Positions 9,410 through 18,004 of a stretch of DNA of 64,000 nucleotides are shown here, one piece after another. The translations under genes and the position numbers were made by a program. This DNA is from Halolactibacillus alkaliphilus (GTDB lineage: Bacteria > Bacillota > Bacilli > Bacillales > Amphibacillaceae). Below the pieces are notes generated by a model. That model saw only the letters and a list, made by a program, of their open reading frames with translations, was not told where the DNA came from and did not search any database. The stretch is from positions 186,001-250,000 of the forward strand of contig NZ_FOWN01000001.1 in assembly GCF_900115465.1 (NCBI RefSeq), written 5' to 3'. Position 1 is the stretch's first letter. Every line of letters begins with the position of its first letter.

Positions 9410-10153
9410 TTAATCTGGTAAATTATTTAGCGCATATTGAGATTGTTCCGCTGTAAAACCTTCAAAAATTAGTTGGTCATATAATCCTTGATCTGAGAAG
9501 GAGGAATAATTTAAGTAATCAATTGCGGTTCCTAGTGCTTGTTCATTCCAATCGGCATTAATATTATCAATGGCATACTGTGATTCATTAGCGGTATATT
9601 CTTCAAAAATCAGTTGATCGTATAAGCCTTGCTTCGAGAAATGTGAATAATTTAGATAGTCATTAGCAGTATTTAGTGCTTGTTCGTTCCAATTGGTGTC
9701 TATACTATCAATGGCATACTGTGCTGCGTCTTCAGGATAACTTTCAAATAAGAGTTGGTCATACAAACCTTGTTTAGAAAAACTACTGTAATTCAAGTAA
9801 TCATTGGCAGTCTGTAGAGCATTTCGAAACTCTCGTGATACATCAGGTTCATCTGTGCTTGTATCTTTATCAGTAGCAACTTCAGTATTTTGAGATCCAT
9901 TTTTATCTGGTATAGAAGAGTCGCTGCTATTCGAATCTGCAACATCCTCAGGTTCTAAGTCATCTTTAGAAATTTCTTTGTCAGTCTCCTTATTATCTTC
10001 CTGGTCATTCTCGATTTCTGATTCTGCCTCTGTTGTGTCAGTCGCCTCGTTTCCACCTGTAATTGCAGAGACAATAATAACCGCCACAAGCAAAATAAAC
10101 CACCATTTCTTATAAAACGGTTTGCGTTGTGCTTTTTTGTTTGTGTTTAACAT
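9410..10153 (-). CDS. Membrane-anchored protein with three Ltp-type repeats
   Basis: A 247-residue protein: a basic N-terminus (RKPFYKKWW), one membrane segment (about residues 18-32), a highly acidic Ser/Thr/Asp/Glu linker (35-108), then three near-identical 47-residue repeats (112-158, 159-205, 206-247) of the form ALxTAxDYLNYSxFS then QGLYDQL. These match the Ltp/host cell surface-exposed lipoprotein repeat (PF07553). In Streptococcus phage TP-J34 the Ltp lipoprotein blocks phage DNA entry. Here a membrane anchor replaces the lipobox. The ATG at 10153 follows aggaggcgtt. A phage-exclusion role is possible but not shown; such repeats also occur in uncharacterised surface proteins. Confidence 0.75.
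   Translation of the reverse strand: MLNTNKKAQRKPFYKKWWFILLVAVIIVSAITGGNEATDTTEAESEIENDQEDNKETDKEISKDDLEPEDVADSNSSDSSIPDKNGSQNTEVATDKDTSTDEPDVSREFRNALQTANDYLNYSSFSKQGLYDQLLFESYPEDAAQYAIDSIDTNWNEQALNTANDYLNYSHFSKQGLYDQLIFEEYTANESQYAIDNINADWNEQALGTAIDYLNYSSFSDQGLYDQLIFEGFTAEQSQYALNNLPD
9413..9820 (-). repeat. Three tandem direct repeats of about 141 bp inside the Ltp-type gene
   Basis: The repeats are conserved at DNA level (for example atcaatggcatactgtg recurs at about 9567 and 9707), encoding the 47-residue units; the third unit is slightly short at the C-terminus. Confidence 0.85.
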
Positions 10154-10466
10154 AATAACGCCTCCTAGTTTAATAATTTGTTTTAACATGATAACTCATA
10201 GTTCTAGTGAATCATTTGTAAAAAGACTATATTATGACTACAGTATTAAGTAAATACTAGAAGTGATAAAGTAAAATAGTCTCATGTCTACTGTAACACT
10301 AATTTCTAATTATTTGAATATTAATTTGAAATATATGTATGATAACTGCCGGATACTGTCTATAAAAATAGAATATCGTTAGCACATGTCACAAAATTGT
10401 CATAACTACGATTTGTTCTGATATGAGTTGTTTTCATGTCAGTTTCATCATTTTTAGAGCATTTCA

Positions 10467-10482
10467 TGTGACAAAATTCACT
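10467..10482. promoter_or_regulatory. Crp/Fnr-type site upstream of nrdD
   Basis: TGTGA-N6-TCACT differs at one position from the Fnr/ArcR-type consensus TGTGA-N6-TCACA. Its centre lies about 40 bases before the transcription start implied by the TATGCT hexamer at 10500-10505, the usual place for an activator. It would suit anaerobic induction of class III ribonucleotide reductase. Confidence 0.6.
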
Positions 10483-10511
10483 ATAATTTCCCGAGGGAAT
10501 ATGCTAGACTG

Positions 10512-10527
10512 ATACAATATATAGTGT
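10512..10527. promoter_or_regulatory. NrdR box 1
   Basis: ATACAATATATAGTGT matches the NrdR consensus acaCwAtATaTwGtgt at 15 of 16 positions. It overlaps the expected transcription start of nrdD. Confidence 0.8.
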
Positions 10528-10542
10528 TGTTAATTATTTTTA

Positions 10543-10558
10543 TATCAATATATTGTAC
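10543..10558. promoter_or_regulatory. NrdR box 2
   Basis: TATCAATATATTGTAC keeps the full core CAATATATTG. It starts 31 bases after box 1, i.e. three helical turns, the arrangement typical of paired NrdR boxes. Confidence 0.75.
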
Positions 10559-10580
10559 ATATAGTATGAGGAGTGGTTTT

Positions 10581-12461
10581 ATGGTAATGATGACAAAAAC
10601 AAAGGAACACGGATTAATTGGGGCCCTTACGGAAGTTGTAGAAGTAAGTAATCAAGATTTAATTCAAGAAAATGCTAACGTAGATGGTGCTTCGCCAATG
10701 GGGCAGATGTCTAAATTTGGATCTGAAGCGGCAAAGTTTTTTGCGAAAGAAAAGTTGTTGTCAGAAGACGTGCTCCAAATGATGGAGGATAACTATATTC
10801 ATCCACATGATTTAGATTTTTATCCGACGGGCACAACAACGTGTGCACAAATCCCACTCGGGAAAATTTTAAAGGATGGCTTTAATACAGGTCATGGATT
10901 TATGAGAGAGCCGAATGATATCATGAGCGCCATGGCTCTTTCATCTATTATTTTCCAGTCTAATCAAAACATGCAACACGGAGGTCAAAGCTATCCAATG
11001 TTTGATTACGACTTAGCACCATACGTGGAGAAGACGTTCGAAAAGCATTTGACACGTTTAAAATCATACCCAACAACTTGGACAGAAAATGAGCTAGTGA
11101 ATATTGCTTGGAAAGAAGCGGATCGTTCAACTTACCAGGCGTGTGAAGCTTTTATTCATAACTGTAATTCCATGCATTCCAGAGGCGGTGGTCAAGTGCC
11201 ATTTGTCTCCATTAACTATGGAACGGATACGTCGAAAGCTGGGCGTATGTTAATGAAAAACTTGCTATTGGCTACAAAAGCGGGACTAGGTAATGGTGAA
11301 ACACCTATTTTTCCTATTCAAATCTTTAAAATGAAACAGGGCATTAACTTTTATGAAGCGGATCCTAACTATGATGTGTATCAGCTAGCACTTGAAACGA
11401 CAGCTAAGCGCCTGTTTCCAAACTTTAGTTTTATTGATGCAACCTGTAATAAAGTGCATTATGATGGTTCAAAAGAGTCTGAAGTGTCTTATATGGGATG
11501 CCGGACGCGTGTCATGGCGAATCGTCATGGAAGTGAGAACAGTATTGAACGAGGCAACTTGTCATTTACATCAATTAATTTGGTGAAACTTGGGCTTATA
11601 TCACAGTCTGAGGATGAGTTTTTCCGTCGGTTAGATCGTGTGATTGATGTTGTGGTTAAACAGTTACTTGAACGTTTTGAATTTCAAGCGAAGAAAAAGG
11701 CGCGACATTTCTCTTTCCTTTATGGACAAGGGGTATGGAAAAATAGTGAACAGCTAAATGCTGAGGATGAAGTGCGTGAAGTATTAAAACAAGGTACATT
11801 GAGCGTTGGGTTTATTGGTCTTGCCGAAGCCCTTGTTGCTTTAACGGGTGAACATCACGGACAAAGTACCTCAGCTGATCAATTAGGTTATCAAATTGTA
11901 TCTTTTATGCGAGAGAAAGTAGATCAAGCTTCTGAACGTTATGATTTAAACTTCTCATTAATTGCCACACCAGCAGAAGGTTTATCAGGTCGCTTTACTA
12001 AAAAAGATCGAGAGGTCTTTGGTGTTATTCCGGGTGTAACGGCGCGTGATTATTATACAAATTCATTCCATGTGCCCGTTTATTACGCGATTCGCGCGAT
12101 TGATAAAATAACGATTGAAGGAAAATTCCACGACCTATGTAACGGAGGGCATATTTCCTATATTGAAGTGGACGGAGATGTGACGAAAAATACTCAGGCG
12201 CTAGATGTATTAGTTAAAGCTATGGCAAAAGCTGATATCGGCTACGGTTCAATTAATCACCCAGTCGATCGTTGTACATCGTGTGGACATACAGGAATCA
12301 TTGATACCGCGTGTCCGACATGTGATAATCATGATGAAGAGAAAATTGAACGTATTCGCCGCATTACCGGTTACTTAGTTGGCGATATGAAAAAATGGAA
12401 CAGCGCTAAACGCCATGAAGAATCGCAACGTGTTAAACATCAAAAAGGGTTGGCTAAATAA
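10581..12461 (+). CDS. nrdD: Anaerobic (class III) ribonucleoside-triphosphate reductase, lacking the ATP-cone
   Basis: The 626-residue enzyme reduces ribonucleoside triphosphates under anoxia. Visible features are GTTTCAQIPL (first active-site cysteine), YMGCRTR (thiyl-radical cysteine), GFIGLAEAL, the C-terminal zinc site (CTSCG and CPTC) and the glycyl-radical segment RITGYLVG. The protein begins directly at the catalytic domain (VSNQDLIQENANVDG), so the roughly 90-100-residue N-terminal ATP-cone of the E. coli-type enzyme (712 residues) is absent. The start at 10581 follows gaggag; no start further upstream adds a cone. The stop is immediately followed by nrdG. Two NrdR boxes and an Fnr-type site lie in the promoter. 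Confidence 0.95.
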   Translation: MVMMTKTKEHGLIGALTEVVEVSNQDLIQENANVDGASPMGQMSKFGSEAAKFFAKEKLLSEDVLQMMEDNYIHPHDLDFYPTGTTTCAQIPLGKILKDGFNTGHGFMREPNDIMSAMALSSIIFQSNQNMQHGGQSYPMFDYDLAPYVEKTFEKHLTRLKSYPTTWTENELVNIAWKEADRSTYQACEAFIHNCNSMHSRGGGQVPFVSINYGTDTSKAGRMLMKNLLLATKAGLGNGETPIFPIQIFKMKQGINFYEADPNYDVYQLALETTAKRLFPNFSFIDATCNKVHYDGSKESEVSYMGCRTRVMANRHGSENSIERGNLSFTSINLVKLGLISQSEDEFFRRLDRVIDVVVKQLLERFEFQAKKKARHFSFLYGQGVWKNSEQLNAEDEVREVLKQGTLSVGFIGLAEALVALTGEHHGQSTSADQLGYQIVSFMREKVDQASERYDLNFSLIATPAEGLSGRFTKKDREVFGVIPGVTARDYYTNSFHVPVYYAIRAIDKITIEGKFHDLCNGGHISYIEVDGDVTKNTQALDVLVKAMAKADIGYGSINHPVDRCTSCGHTGIIDTACPTCDNHDEEKIERIRRITGYLVGDMKKWNSAKRHEESQRVKHQKGLAK

Positions 12462-12462
12462 A

Positions 12463-12957
12463 ATGGCTGATACGCTCCGTGTCCTTGATATACTACACGA
12501 TTCTGTTGTTGATGGCCCTGGTCTAAGAACGGTAATCTTTTTTAGTGGCTGCCCGCATTTCTGTAAAGAATGTCATAATCCTGAGAGTTGGAATATTAAA
12601 AACGGACAAGAGCTGACAATCGAATCGCTTGTTGCTGACGTTTTATCTAACCCGCTGACAGATGTGACCCTTTCTGGTGGTGACCCTTTTTTTCAGGCAG
12701 CCGTTGTGAAAAAAGTGGCCAAACAGTTGAAGGAAGCTGGAAAGAATATCTGGGCGTACACAGGTTATACATTGGAACAGTTGCTGGAGCTTGGAGGCGA
12801 CTATACTGAACTGCTTAGTTATTGTGATGTACTTGTCGATGGTCCATTTATTTTAGCTAAGCGAAACTTAAGCCTAGATTTTAGAGGTAGTAGTAATCAG
12901 CGAATCATTGAACTAAAAGATGTACCGGCATTACAAATGTGGAATGATACCCCTTAG
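12463..12957 (+). CDS. nrdG: Anaerobic ribonucleotide reductase-activating protein
   Basis: A 164-residue radical SAM activase with the CxxxCxxC cluster motif CPHFCKEC near residue 28, a TLSGGDPFF SAM-binding block and LVDGPFI. It generates the glycyl radical on NrdD. The ATG at 12463 follows the nrdD stop by one base, so translation is coupled; the frame is also open upstream inside nrdD but without a ribosome site. It is followed by a hairpin terminator. Confidence 0.95.
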   Translation: MADTLRVLDILHDSVVDGPGLRTVIFFSGCPHFCKECHNPESWNIKNGQELTIESLVADVLSNPLTDVTLSGGDPFFQAAVVKKVAKQLKEAGKNIWAYTGYTLEQLLELGGDYTELLSYCDVLVDGPFILAKRNLSLDFRGSSNQRIIELKDVPALQMWNDTP

Positions 12958-12961
12958 TTCG

Positions 12962-13025
12962 ATAACAGAAAAGCTTCGATGACTTGGTATGCTATACTAT
13001 AAGTTATCGAAGTTTTTTCTGTTAT
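12962..13025 (+). terminator. Hairpin terminator of nrdDG
   Basis: ATAACAGAAAAGCTTCGAT pairs with the segment ending at 13025 (ATCGAAG, TTTTTT, CTGTTAT) around a roughly 25-base loop; the T-run sits within the right arm. Confidence 0.65.
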
Positions 13026-13126
13026 TTATGTCGTTAAAGATAGACACTTTAAAGAAGCACTAACATTAAACCCTACTTAGAAAAAAGGAGATAGGTGTTA
13101 TTTGCGGCGTACGTGTGGAGGATATC

Positions 13127-13210
13127 ATGAAAGAAATTCGGTACATGGATAAGCTCATAGATGAGCTAGCAAAAGGTAAAAAGATGGAGAAGATTCTCCG
13201 TAATACTTAA
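13127..13210 (+). CDS. 27-residue ORF preceding an ABC transporter operon
   Basis: A short frame starting [20 protein letters not shown] follows a good ribosome site (gtggaggatatc) and ends 15 bases before the ATPase start. The peptide is basic and predicted helical. It could be a translated leader, a small regulatory protein or the N-terminal remnant of a larger gene. I do not recognise it; the ribosome site and spacing are the only support. Confidence 0.45.
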   Translation: MKEIRYMDKLIDELAKGKKMEKILRNT

Positions 13211-13225
13211 GAAAGATGTGACAGT

Positions 13226-13975
13226 ATGCAATCATTTATAACAATCGAAAATCTGAGCTATCACATTGGTCAACAGAAAATATTCAATCAATTAACTATG
13301 CACTTAAAACAAGGGAAGACCTATGCCATCATTGGCCCTTCAGGTGTAGGGAAAACGACCTTGTTACATTTACTTGCGGGTTTTATTCGTCCTCAAGCAG
13401 GTGAAGTATGTGTCGCAGGAGAACTGCTTAACAAGACCCGAGAAAAAACGAGCTTTCTATTTCAAGACCTTGGCTTATTTCCATGGCAAACGACGTACGA
13501 AGCTGTTCAAATGCCGTTAACTATTAATGGTAACTTTACTCGTTTGGAGATGGCGAAAAAAACCGAAGTTATGTTAAAGGCGCTAGATATCGTTCAATGT
13601 AAAGATTATTATCCGCACCAGTTAAGTGGAGGCCAAAAGCAGCGGGTAGCCCTTGCTAGAACGCTGATTCTACAACCTGACTTACTGCTGATGGATGAAC
13701 CGACGTCAGCCCTTGATGCGATGACTAAAGAGACCATTCAACATGTTTTCTTAGAACTTCAGCAACGATACAGAATGACAAGTGTCTTCGTGACGCATGA
13801 TATTGAAGAAGCTGTTTATCTTGGAGATATAATCATTGTGCTACATTCGATGGGCCGGTATCAATTGATTCATAATAAAGAACCTGATGTTATCCTTAGT
13901 CGTGAGACTCAAGCTTTTTATAATCAGTGTTTTCACGTTCGAGAACAATTGAGAATAGGAGCGAAAACACAATGA
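13226..13975 (+). CDS. ABC transporter ATP-binding protein (NitT/TauT type)
   Basis: A 249-residue ATPase with Walker A GPSGVGKTT, Q-loop FQDLGLFPWQT, signature LSGGQKQR and Walker B LLLMDEPTSALD, followed by the H-loop VTHDIEEAV. The FPW next to the Q-loop and overall length resemble SsuB/TauB/ThiZ-like ATPases. It energises the permease that overlaps its stop by four bases (ATGA). Substrate is not evident from the sequence; aliphatic sulfonate, nitrate-like or pyrimidine precursors are all handled by this class. Confidence 0.9.
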   Translation: MQSFITIENLSYHIGQQKIFNQLTMHLKQGKTYAIIGPSGVGKTTLLHLLAGFIRPQAGEVCVAGELLNKTREKTSFLFQDLGLFPWQTTYEAVQMPLTINGNFTRLEMAKKTEVMLKALDIVQCKDYYPHQLSGGQKQRVALARTLILQPDLLLMDEPTSALDAMTKETIQHVFLELQQRYRMTSVFVTHDIEEAVYLGDIIIVLHSMGRYQLIHNKEPDVILSRETQAFYNQCFHVREQLRIGAKTQ

Positions 13976-14718
13976 ATAAGCTTAAAAAATATATGTATCA
14001 GCCAAAGCTGATGGGTATAGTGATGGTGGTGTGTCTTTGGTATATCTTATATGCCGTGCTAAAAACAAGAACGATTCCCGCGCCTCTAACGACGATGCAA
14101 TACTTTATAAGCCATATCGAAATTTTGTCTGTACATGCAGGGGCGAGTTTTTTAAGAGTATTGTTAGCCATCATACTTGCAGTATCTATTGGCTTACCTT
14201 GCGGCGTGATTATGGGTCGCTATCCACTATTAGACAAAGTTTTTTCACCACTTCTTTATGTGCTGTATCCTATACCAAAGGTAGCGTTTTTGCCGGTCTT
14301 TATGCTGTTATTTGGTTTAGGGAACGTATCGAAAGTGATTTTAATGCTGTTTATCATTGTCTTTCAATTAATGTTGTCGGTACGAGACGGTGTAAAAGAA
14401 CTCTCACCACATTACTTTACAGTCATTGAGTCGATCTCAGATAAAAAAATCCATATGTATCGCTATGTTATTCTTCCTGCTATTTTACCGTGTGTGTTTT
14501 CTAGTCTGCGAGTCAGTGTAGGTATTTCTCTCGCCACGCTATTTTTCGCGGAAAACTATGCTACAACGTATGGCATAGGTTACTTTATCTTGAGTGCATG
14601 GATGAAAATGAATTACGTTGAAATGTTTAGTGGCATTATTGCCTTAAGTATTTTAGGGAGCCTGTTTTTTGAAGTGATTGATTGTTTAGAAAAAACATCA
14701 ACCCCTTGGCAAAGTTAA
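13972..14718 (+). CDS. ABC transporter permease (NitT/TauT type)
   Basis: A 248-residue, six-segment BPD_transp_1 permease of the SsuC/TauC type. The segment YPIPKVAFLPVFMLLFGLGN and a later RYVILPAILP form the cytoplasmic coupling region. The start at 13972 follows aggagcg and overlaps the ATPase stop. It is followed by a perfect terminator shared with the convergent binding-protein gene. The permease, ATPase and that binding protein very likely form one importer although the last is on the opposite strand. Confidence 0.9.
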   Translation: MNKLKKYMYQPKLMGIVMVVCLWYILYAVLKTRTIPAPLTTMQYFISHIEILSVHAGASFLRVLLAIILAVSIGLPCGVIMGRYPLLDKVFSPLLYVLYPIPKVAFLPVFMLLFGLGNVSKVILMLFIIVFQLMLSVRDGVKELSPHYFTVIESISDKKIHMYRYVILPAILPCVFSSLRVSVGISLATLFFAENYATTYGIGYFILSAWMKMNYVEMFSGIIALSILGSLFFEVIDCLEKTSTPWQS

Positions 14719-14760
14719 TATATGATACGATAAATATGGATGTGATTTAGTGCGTTGAAA

Positions 14761-14799
14761 AAAGAACAACACGTCTAGTTAATAGACGTGTTGTTCTTT
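14761..14799. terminator. Perfect bidirectional terminator
   Basis: A 16-bp perfect stem (AAAGAACAACACGTCT and its complement) with a 7-base loop ends in TTCTTT on both strands, between the convergent permease and binding-protein genes. Confidence 0.9.
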
Positions 14800-14812
14800 G
14801 ATATGTCGCTTT

Positions 14813-15775
14813 TTATTGTTCAATAAATGAAAAATCTGTTAAGTCGTCATACGCGTAGGTCTTATTGATTTGGCCTTTTGATGTGGTCCATTCAATGATT
14901 TCTTTGAATTGACCTTCATCAATACTACCCGCATGCTCGTAAGGGTCTGGTTTATTATTCAGATAAATACTCATCGCATCAGGGAATTGATAAGCCGTTA
15001 AAATATCGCTATATTCTGAAGCGTCCGTTTCGTTCATATAATCAACGGCCTCATTATAAGCCGTATAAAAGGCTTTTAAGTCAGCAGGATAGTTCATAAT
15101 ACTTTCTTCAGTAAAGAAGATGGTCCCACCTTTAATGCCAGCTTCTTTTGAACTGCCCAGCATGTGAGCGCCTTGTTGGACGAGAAGCCCTGCTTGTGGT
15201 TCAGTGAAAACGACGCCATCGATTTGGTTTTCTAATAAAGCTTCTGCACGACCAGCAAAAGAAGGAATCTCGATAATATTATATTGGAAGTCTTCTTCAG
15301 CTGCGAAGACATCCATGATGTACTCTAAAATAAAGTTTGGTACAAGGGAGATGTCTTTGTCTGCTAACTGACTCATTGAAGTAATGCCTGAGTCAGGAGA
15401 AGATAAGATTTTAAAGTCCTCATTGATGTCAGAGGTCACCTTAAGTGCAATGCCCCGGTCGACAAATGCAGCCGTTGTCATGACGTCACCAATGGCGCCA
15501 TCAAGCTCGCCTGCTTGTAACGCGACATTACGATCATTTGGCGATGTGAAAGTTTTAATTTCTATATTGACACCGTGTGCTTTAAAAAACCCTTTTTCCA
15601 ACGCAAGAATAATAGGTAGGCTTCCTTCGGCAGGAAGTGTACCTATCGTTATCGTCTCGCCGGTAGGTGTGTCGTCATCTTCTGTTTGTTCTTCTGTTAC
15701 CTCCGCGGGTTGGCAAGCTGTAAACAGCATTAAACCAAAAAGAAGTAGGAGTAAAATGTGTAATTTATTTTTCAT
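14813..15775 (-). CDS. ABC transporter substrate-binding lipoprotein (NMT1/SsuA-like)
   Basis: A 320-residue precursor with a lipoprotein signal (LMLFTAC, Cys21) and an NMT1/SsuA-like fold: ITIGTLPAEGSLPIILALEKGFF, then LQAGELDGAIGD and FTEPQAG. It captures substrate for the ATPase-permease pair that converges on it. The start follows agaaggga. Splitting a transporter over two convergent units is unusual, since these genes are normally in one operon. The substrate cannot be read from the sequence. Confidence 0.85.
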   Translation of the reverse strand: MKNKLHILLLLLFGLMLFTACQPAEVTEEQTEDDDTPTGETITIGTLPAEGSLPIILALEKGFFKAHGVNIEIKTFTSPNDRNVALQAGELDGAIGDVMTTAAFVDRGIALKVTSDINEDFKILSSPDSGITSMSQLADKDISLVPNFILEYIMDVFAAEEDFQYNIIEIPSFAGRAEALLENQIDGVVFTEPQAGLLVQQGAHMLGSSKEAGIKGGTIFFTEESIMNYPADLKAFYTAYNEAVDYMNETDASEYSDILTAYQFPDAMSIYLNNKPDPYEHAGSIDEGQFKEIIEWTTSKGQINKTYAYDDLTDFSFIEQ

Positions 15776-15829
15776 TTTTAAATAAATCCCTTCTGTTTTT
15801 AGTCTTTCTCTAATAAAGTAACGGGTCCG

Positions 15830-16585
15830 TTATCTTCGATTGACGAGTTGTTTAAACCCTTCAAAAGGCATCATAAAAGGTACCACGTCACGCTTTAAGC
15901 GTAATGGATCGGTACTTTTGTTGTTAATGCCTGATTCTGTTGTGAAAGCGAGTGTGAAGTTAGCCAAAGCTAATGTTTCAACATTTTGATCAATAAAAAG
16001 ACCAAATGGATAAGCAAAGACGTCCTTTGCGCCAATGATGTCATACGTATTACAAGTAACTAAATCCTCAAGAAAAGCATCGGGAGATGTTGTCATCATC
16101 TGGCTAGTTGTTTCATTTTCGCGTTGATGGAAATGATGTGTATGGTTAGCATAAGTAAAAACATCGGTCATCTCATGTAACTCGCTTTCTGCTAGGCAGA
16201 TAGACTGTTTGGGGTTAAATGGTTTTTGTTCATTATGTAACCAACCAGTCACCGCAAAGCTTACAGCTTTAAAACCATAGCTTTTTAATACCGGATACGC
16301 GTAGTGCTTTAGTGACTGAAAACAATCATCAAATGTTAAGAGAATGCTTTTTTCAGGCAATGTGATGTTATCTTTGTAGAAAGCAGCCACTTCTGCAAGT
16401 GTGAGGGTATGGTACCCCTCTGTGTGGAGGTAGGCCATCTGTTGCTGGAATTGTTCTAGCGTGACAAAGAGCGGTGCGGGCAAGATGTCTTGATAGTCTT
16501 GTTTTACATCGATGTGGCTCGGATGGTCTGGGTTAAACTCTGTTTGTTTTCTTATTTCATGATACATTAAGGTCGTAAATGTCAT
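15830..16585 (-). CDS. Polysaccharide deacetylase family protein
   Basis: A 251-residue NodB-like carbohydrate esterase. The catalytic Asp motif ILLTFDDCF and the zinc-type HTHHFH motif are visible, with FAYPFG downstream. There is no signal peptide or membrane segment when started at the ATG at 16585, which follows gaggagatcccc, so it is likely cytoplasmic or its target is unusual. The longer frame to 16624 lacks a ribosome site. Substrate unknown. Confidence 0.8.
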   Translation of the reverse strand: MTFTTLMYHEIRKQTEFNPDHPSHIDVKQDYQDILPAPLFVTLEQFQQQMAYLHTEGYHTLTLAEVAAFYKDNITLPEKSILLTFDDCFQSLKHYAYPVLKSYGFKAVSFAVTGWLHNEQKPFNPKQSICLAESELHEMTDVFTYANHTHHFHQRENETTSQMMTTSPDAFLEDLVTCNTYDIIGAKDVFAYPFGLFIDQNVETLALANFTLAFTTESGINNKSTDPLRLKRDVVPFMMPFEGFKQLVNRR

Positions 16586-16676
16586 GGGGATCTCCTCTCT
16601 TTTTGTTACATCATTCACAAACAATAGTAAAAGTATAGCACTTCACGCATCAGGTGACAATTTGAAAATGATAAAA

Positions 16677-16695
16677 CAGACTCTAAAAGAGTCTG
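16677..16695 (-). terminator. Intrinsic terminator of the XRE-type gene
   Basis: CAGACTC and GAGTCTG form a 7-bp stem; read on the minus strand the stem is followed by TTTTAT, as expected downstream of the gene ending at 16710. Confidence 0.75.
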
Positions 16696-16709
16696 CATGA
16701 TTTACATTG

Positions 16710-17687
16710 TTAGCTAGCATCTTCTTTTGATAACAAACCAAGTAGTCCAACAAGTGCTGAGTAAATTAGTGCTGCAACAGGCCAAATAACCCAAGTTATA
16801 TGCCAAGCCATTGTCCAGAAACTAAAACCAAGGTATATGGCTGTGATCAGTGGCCAGTAAAAAGAAGCGAGATGTTCTTCTTTACTAGTAGTCTGTTTCT
16901 CTTCTTCTGTATAGTCTCCTTCACCCAGTACACACTGATAGGCACTATATGTTGTTGATATCGGAATAATAATATACGTTGCTAAGCCGGCAATCGCAAT
17001 GAGTAGCGCCAGCATCATCAAAATAACCATGTGAGAGGCATTAAGTAATGCCATAACAATAAGGGGTGCGGCTGAAGTGATATACATGGCAACAGCGATA
17101 GATACCCCTTTGTGATAAGTGCTTTGGTAATCGGTCAACTTTTGCTTAAATGTGGTAGCAACACCATCACTTAATTCGAAAGGCTTTTCTTCAAATGATT
17201 TAAATAATGAGCTATATTGATTGCTGCGAATGAAAAGAGAAACGGCTGTTGCAACCATAAACAATAAGGAAAGAAGTCCAATAATAACCGCCATATTTTC
17301 TGTAAGGTTAGACACGTTTCCTTCTGCTAAAGCAAGTGAAAAAAATAATGGAATGACTGAATAAATGCATAAAATAACGCCTCGAGCAATGCGCTTAGAT
17401 GTTGTATATTTTTTATCGACATAATCTGTCGCAGCTTCTAACGATATGTGGATGAGATCTTGCTCTTCTGTTGTATCAGGTATTTCTTCCATGTGATCTC
17501 TTAGGAGATAGTCTGTTGTTACCCCAAAGAGATCGGCTAACTTAATGATTTTATTTAGATCAGGAATACTATTGGCGCTTTCCCATTTTGATACAGACTG
17601 TCTTGAGACACCCATTTTTTCAGCAAGTTCTTCTTGAGACAAGCCAAGTTTTTTTCGTTGTTTGATAATTTTATCCGCGAGGATCAT
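16710..17687 (-). CDS. XRE-family regulator with membrane domain
   Basis: The 325-residue protein has an N-terminal HTH_3 domain (residues about 4-60: LGLSQEELAEKMGVSRQSVS) followed by about six to seven membrane segments and a short cytoplasmic loop. Such membrane-tethered XRE proteins are common in Bacillota and are thought to sense envelope or membrane signals. The start at 17687 lies 9 bases after a ggaagg ribosome site; an in-frame ATG at 17696 is too close to it. It is divergent from the SNF2 helicase gene. Its targets are unknown. Confidence 0.85.
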   Translation of the reverse strand: MILADKIIKQRKKLGLSQEELAEKMGVSRQSVSKWESANSIPDLNKIIKLADLFGVTTDYLLRDHMEEIPDTTEEQDLIHISLEAATDYVDKKYTTSKRIARGVILCIYSVIPLFFSLALAEGNVSNLTENMAVIIGLLSLLFMVATAVSLFIRSNQYSSLFKSFEEKPFELSDGVATTFKQKLTDYQSTYHKGVSIAVAMYITSAAPLIVMALLNASHMVILMMLALLIAIAGLATYIIIPISTTYSAYQCVLGEGDYTEEEKQTTSKEEHLASFYWPLITAIYLGFSFWTMAWHITWVIWPVAALIYSALVGLLGLLSKEDAS

Positions 17688-18004
17688 GGTTATCATCCTT
17701 CCGTTGTTTTGATGCTTTAATTATATCAATACCCTTATTTAATCACTACCAACCCTCGTTGGAACTTAGGCAACCAGCAGTTGCATAGCTGTCATATCAA
17801 CATTTTTATCCGCTGATAAACGGGTATGTTTAATATTTTGAATAAATAATGAAGCAACACAACGAGAAGAAAAATCGTACTATTTATCCGTTTTAGTTTG
17901 TCACCGTTAATTTCCCGGCTATTATTTAATCGAAAATCGACTATACTCTATGCTATACTATGACCAGATAATTAACGTGAAATAAGCATACAGGAGTGGA
18001 AATA

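Noticed and set aside
9413-9820. Regular repeats considered as CRISPR or VNTR
   Set aside because: Units of 141 bp encode protein repeats in frame with no spacers; explained by the Ltp-type domain.
10381-10410. Second possible Fnr-type site (TGTCACAAAATTGTCA)
   Set aside because: The half-sites are direct rather than inverted and fit the consensus poorly.
13021-13225. TPP riboswitch ahead of the NMT1-type transporter
   Set aside because: The conserved CTGAGA and related blocks are absent, so thiamine-precursor transport is not supported.
17697-18004. Possible riboswitch between the XRE and SNF2 genes
   Set aside because: About 300 bases with small inverted repeats and a TGCTATACT extended -10 but no conserved riboswitch core could be recognised; only a divergent promoter region is supportable.
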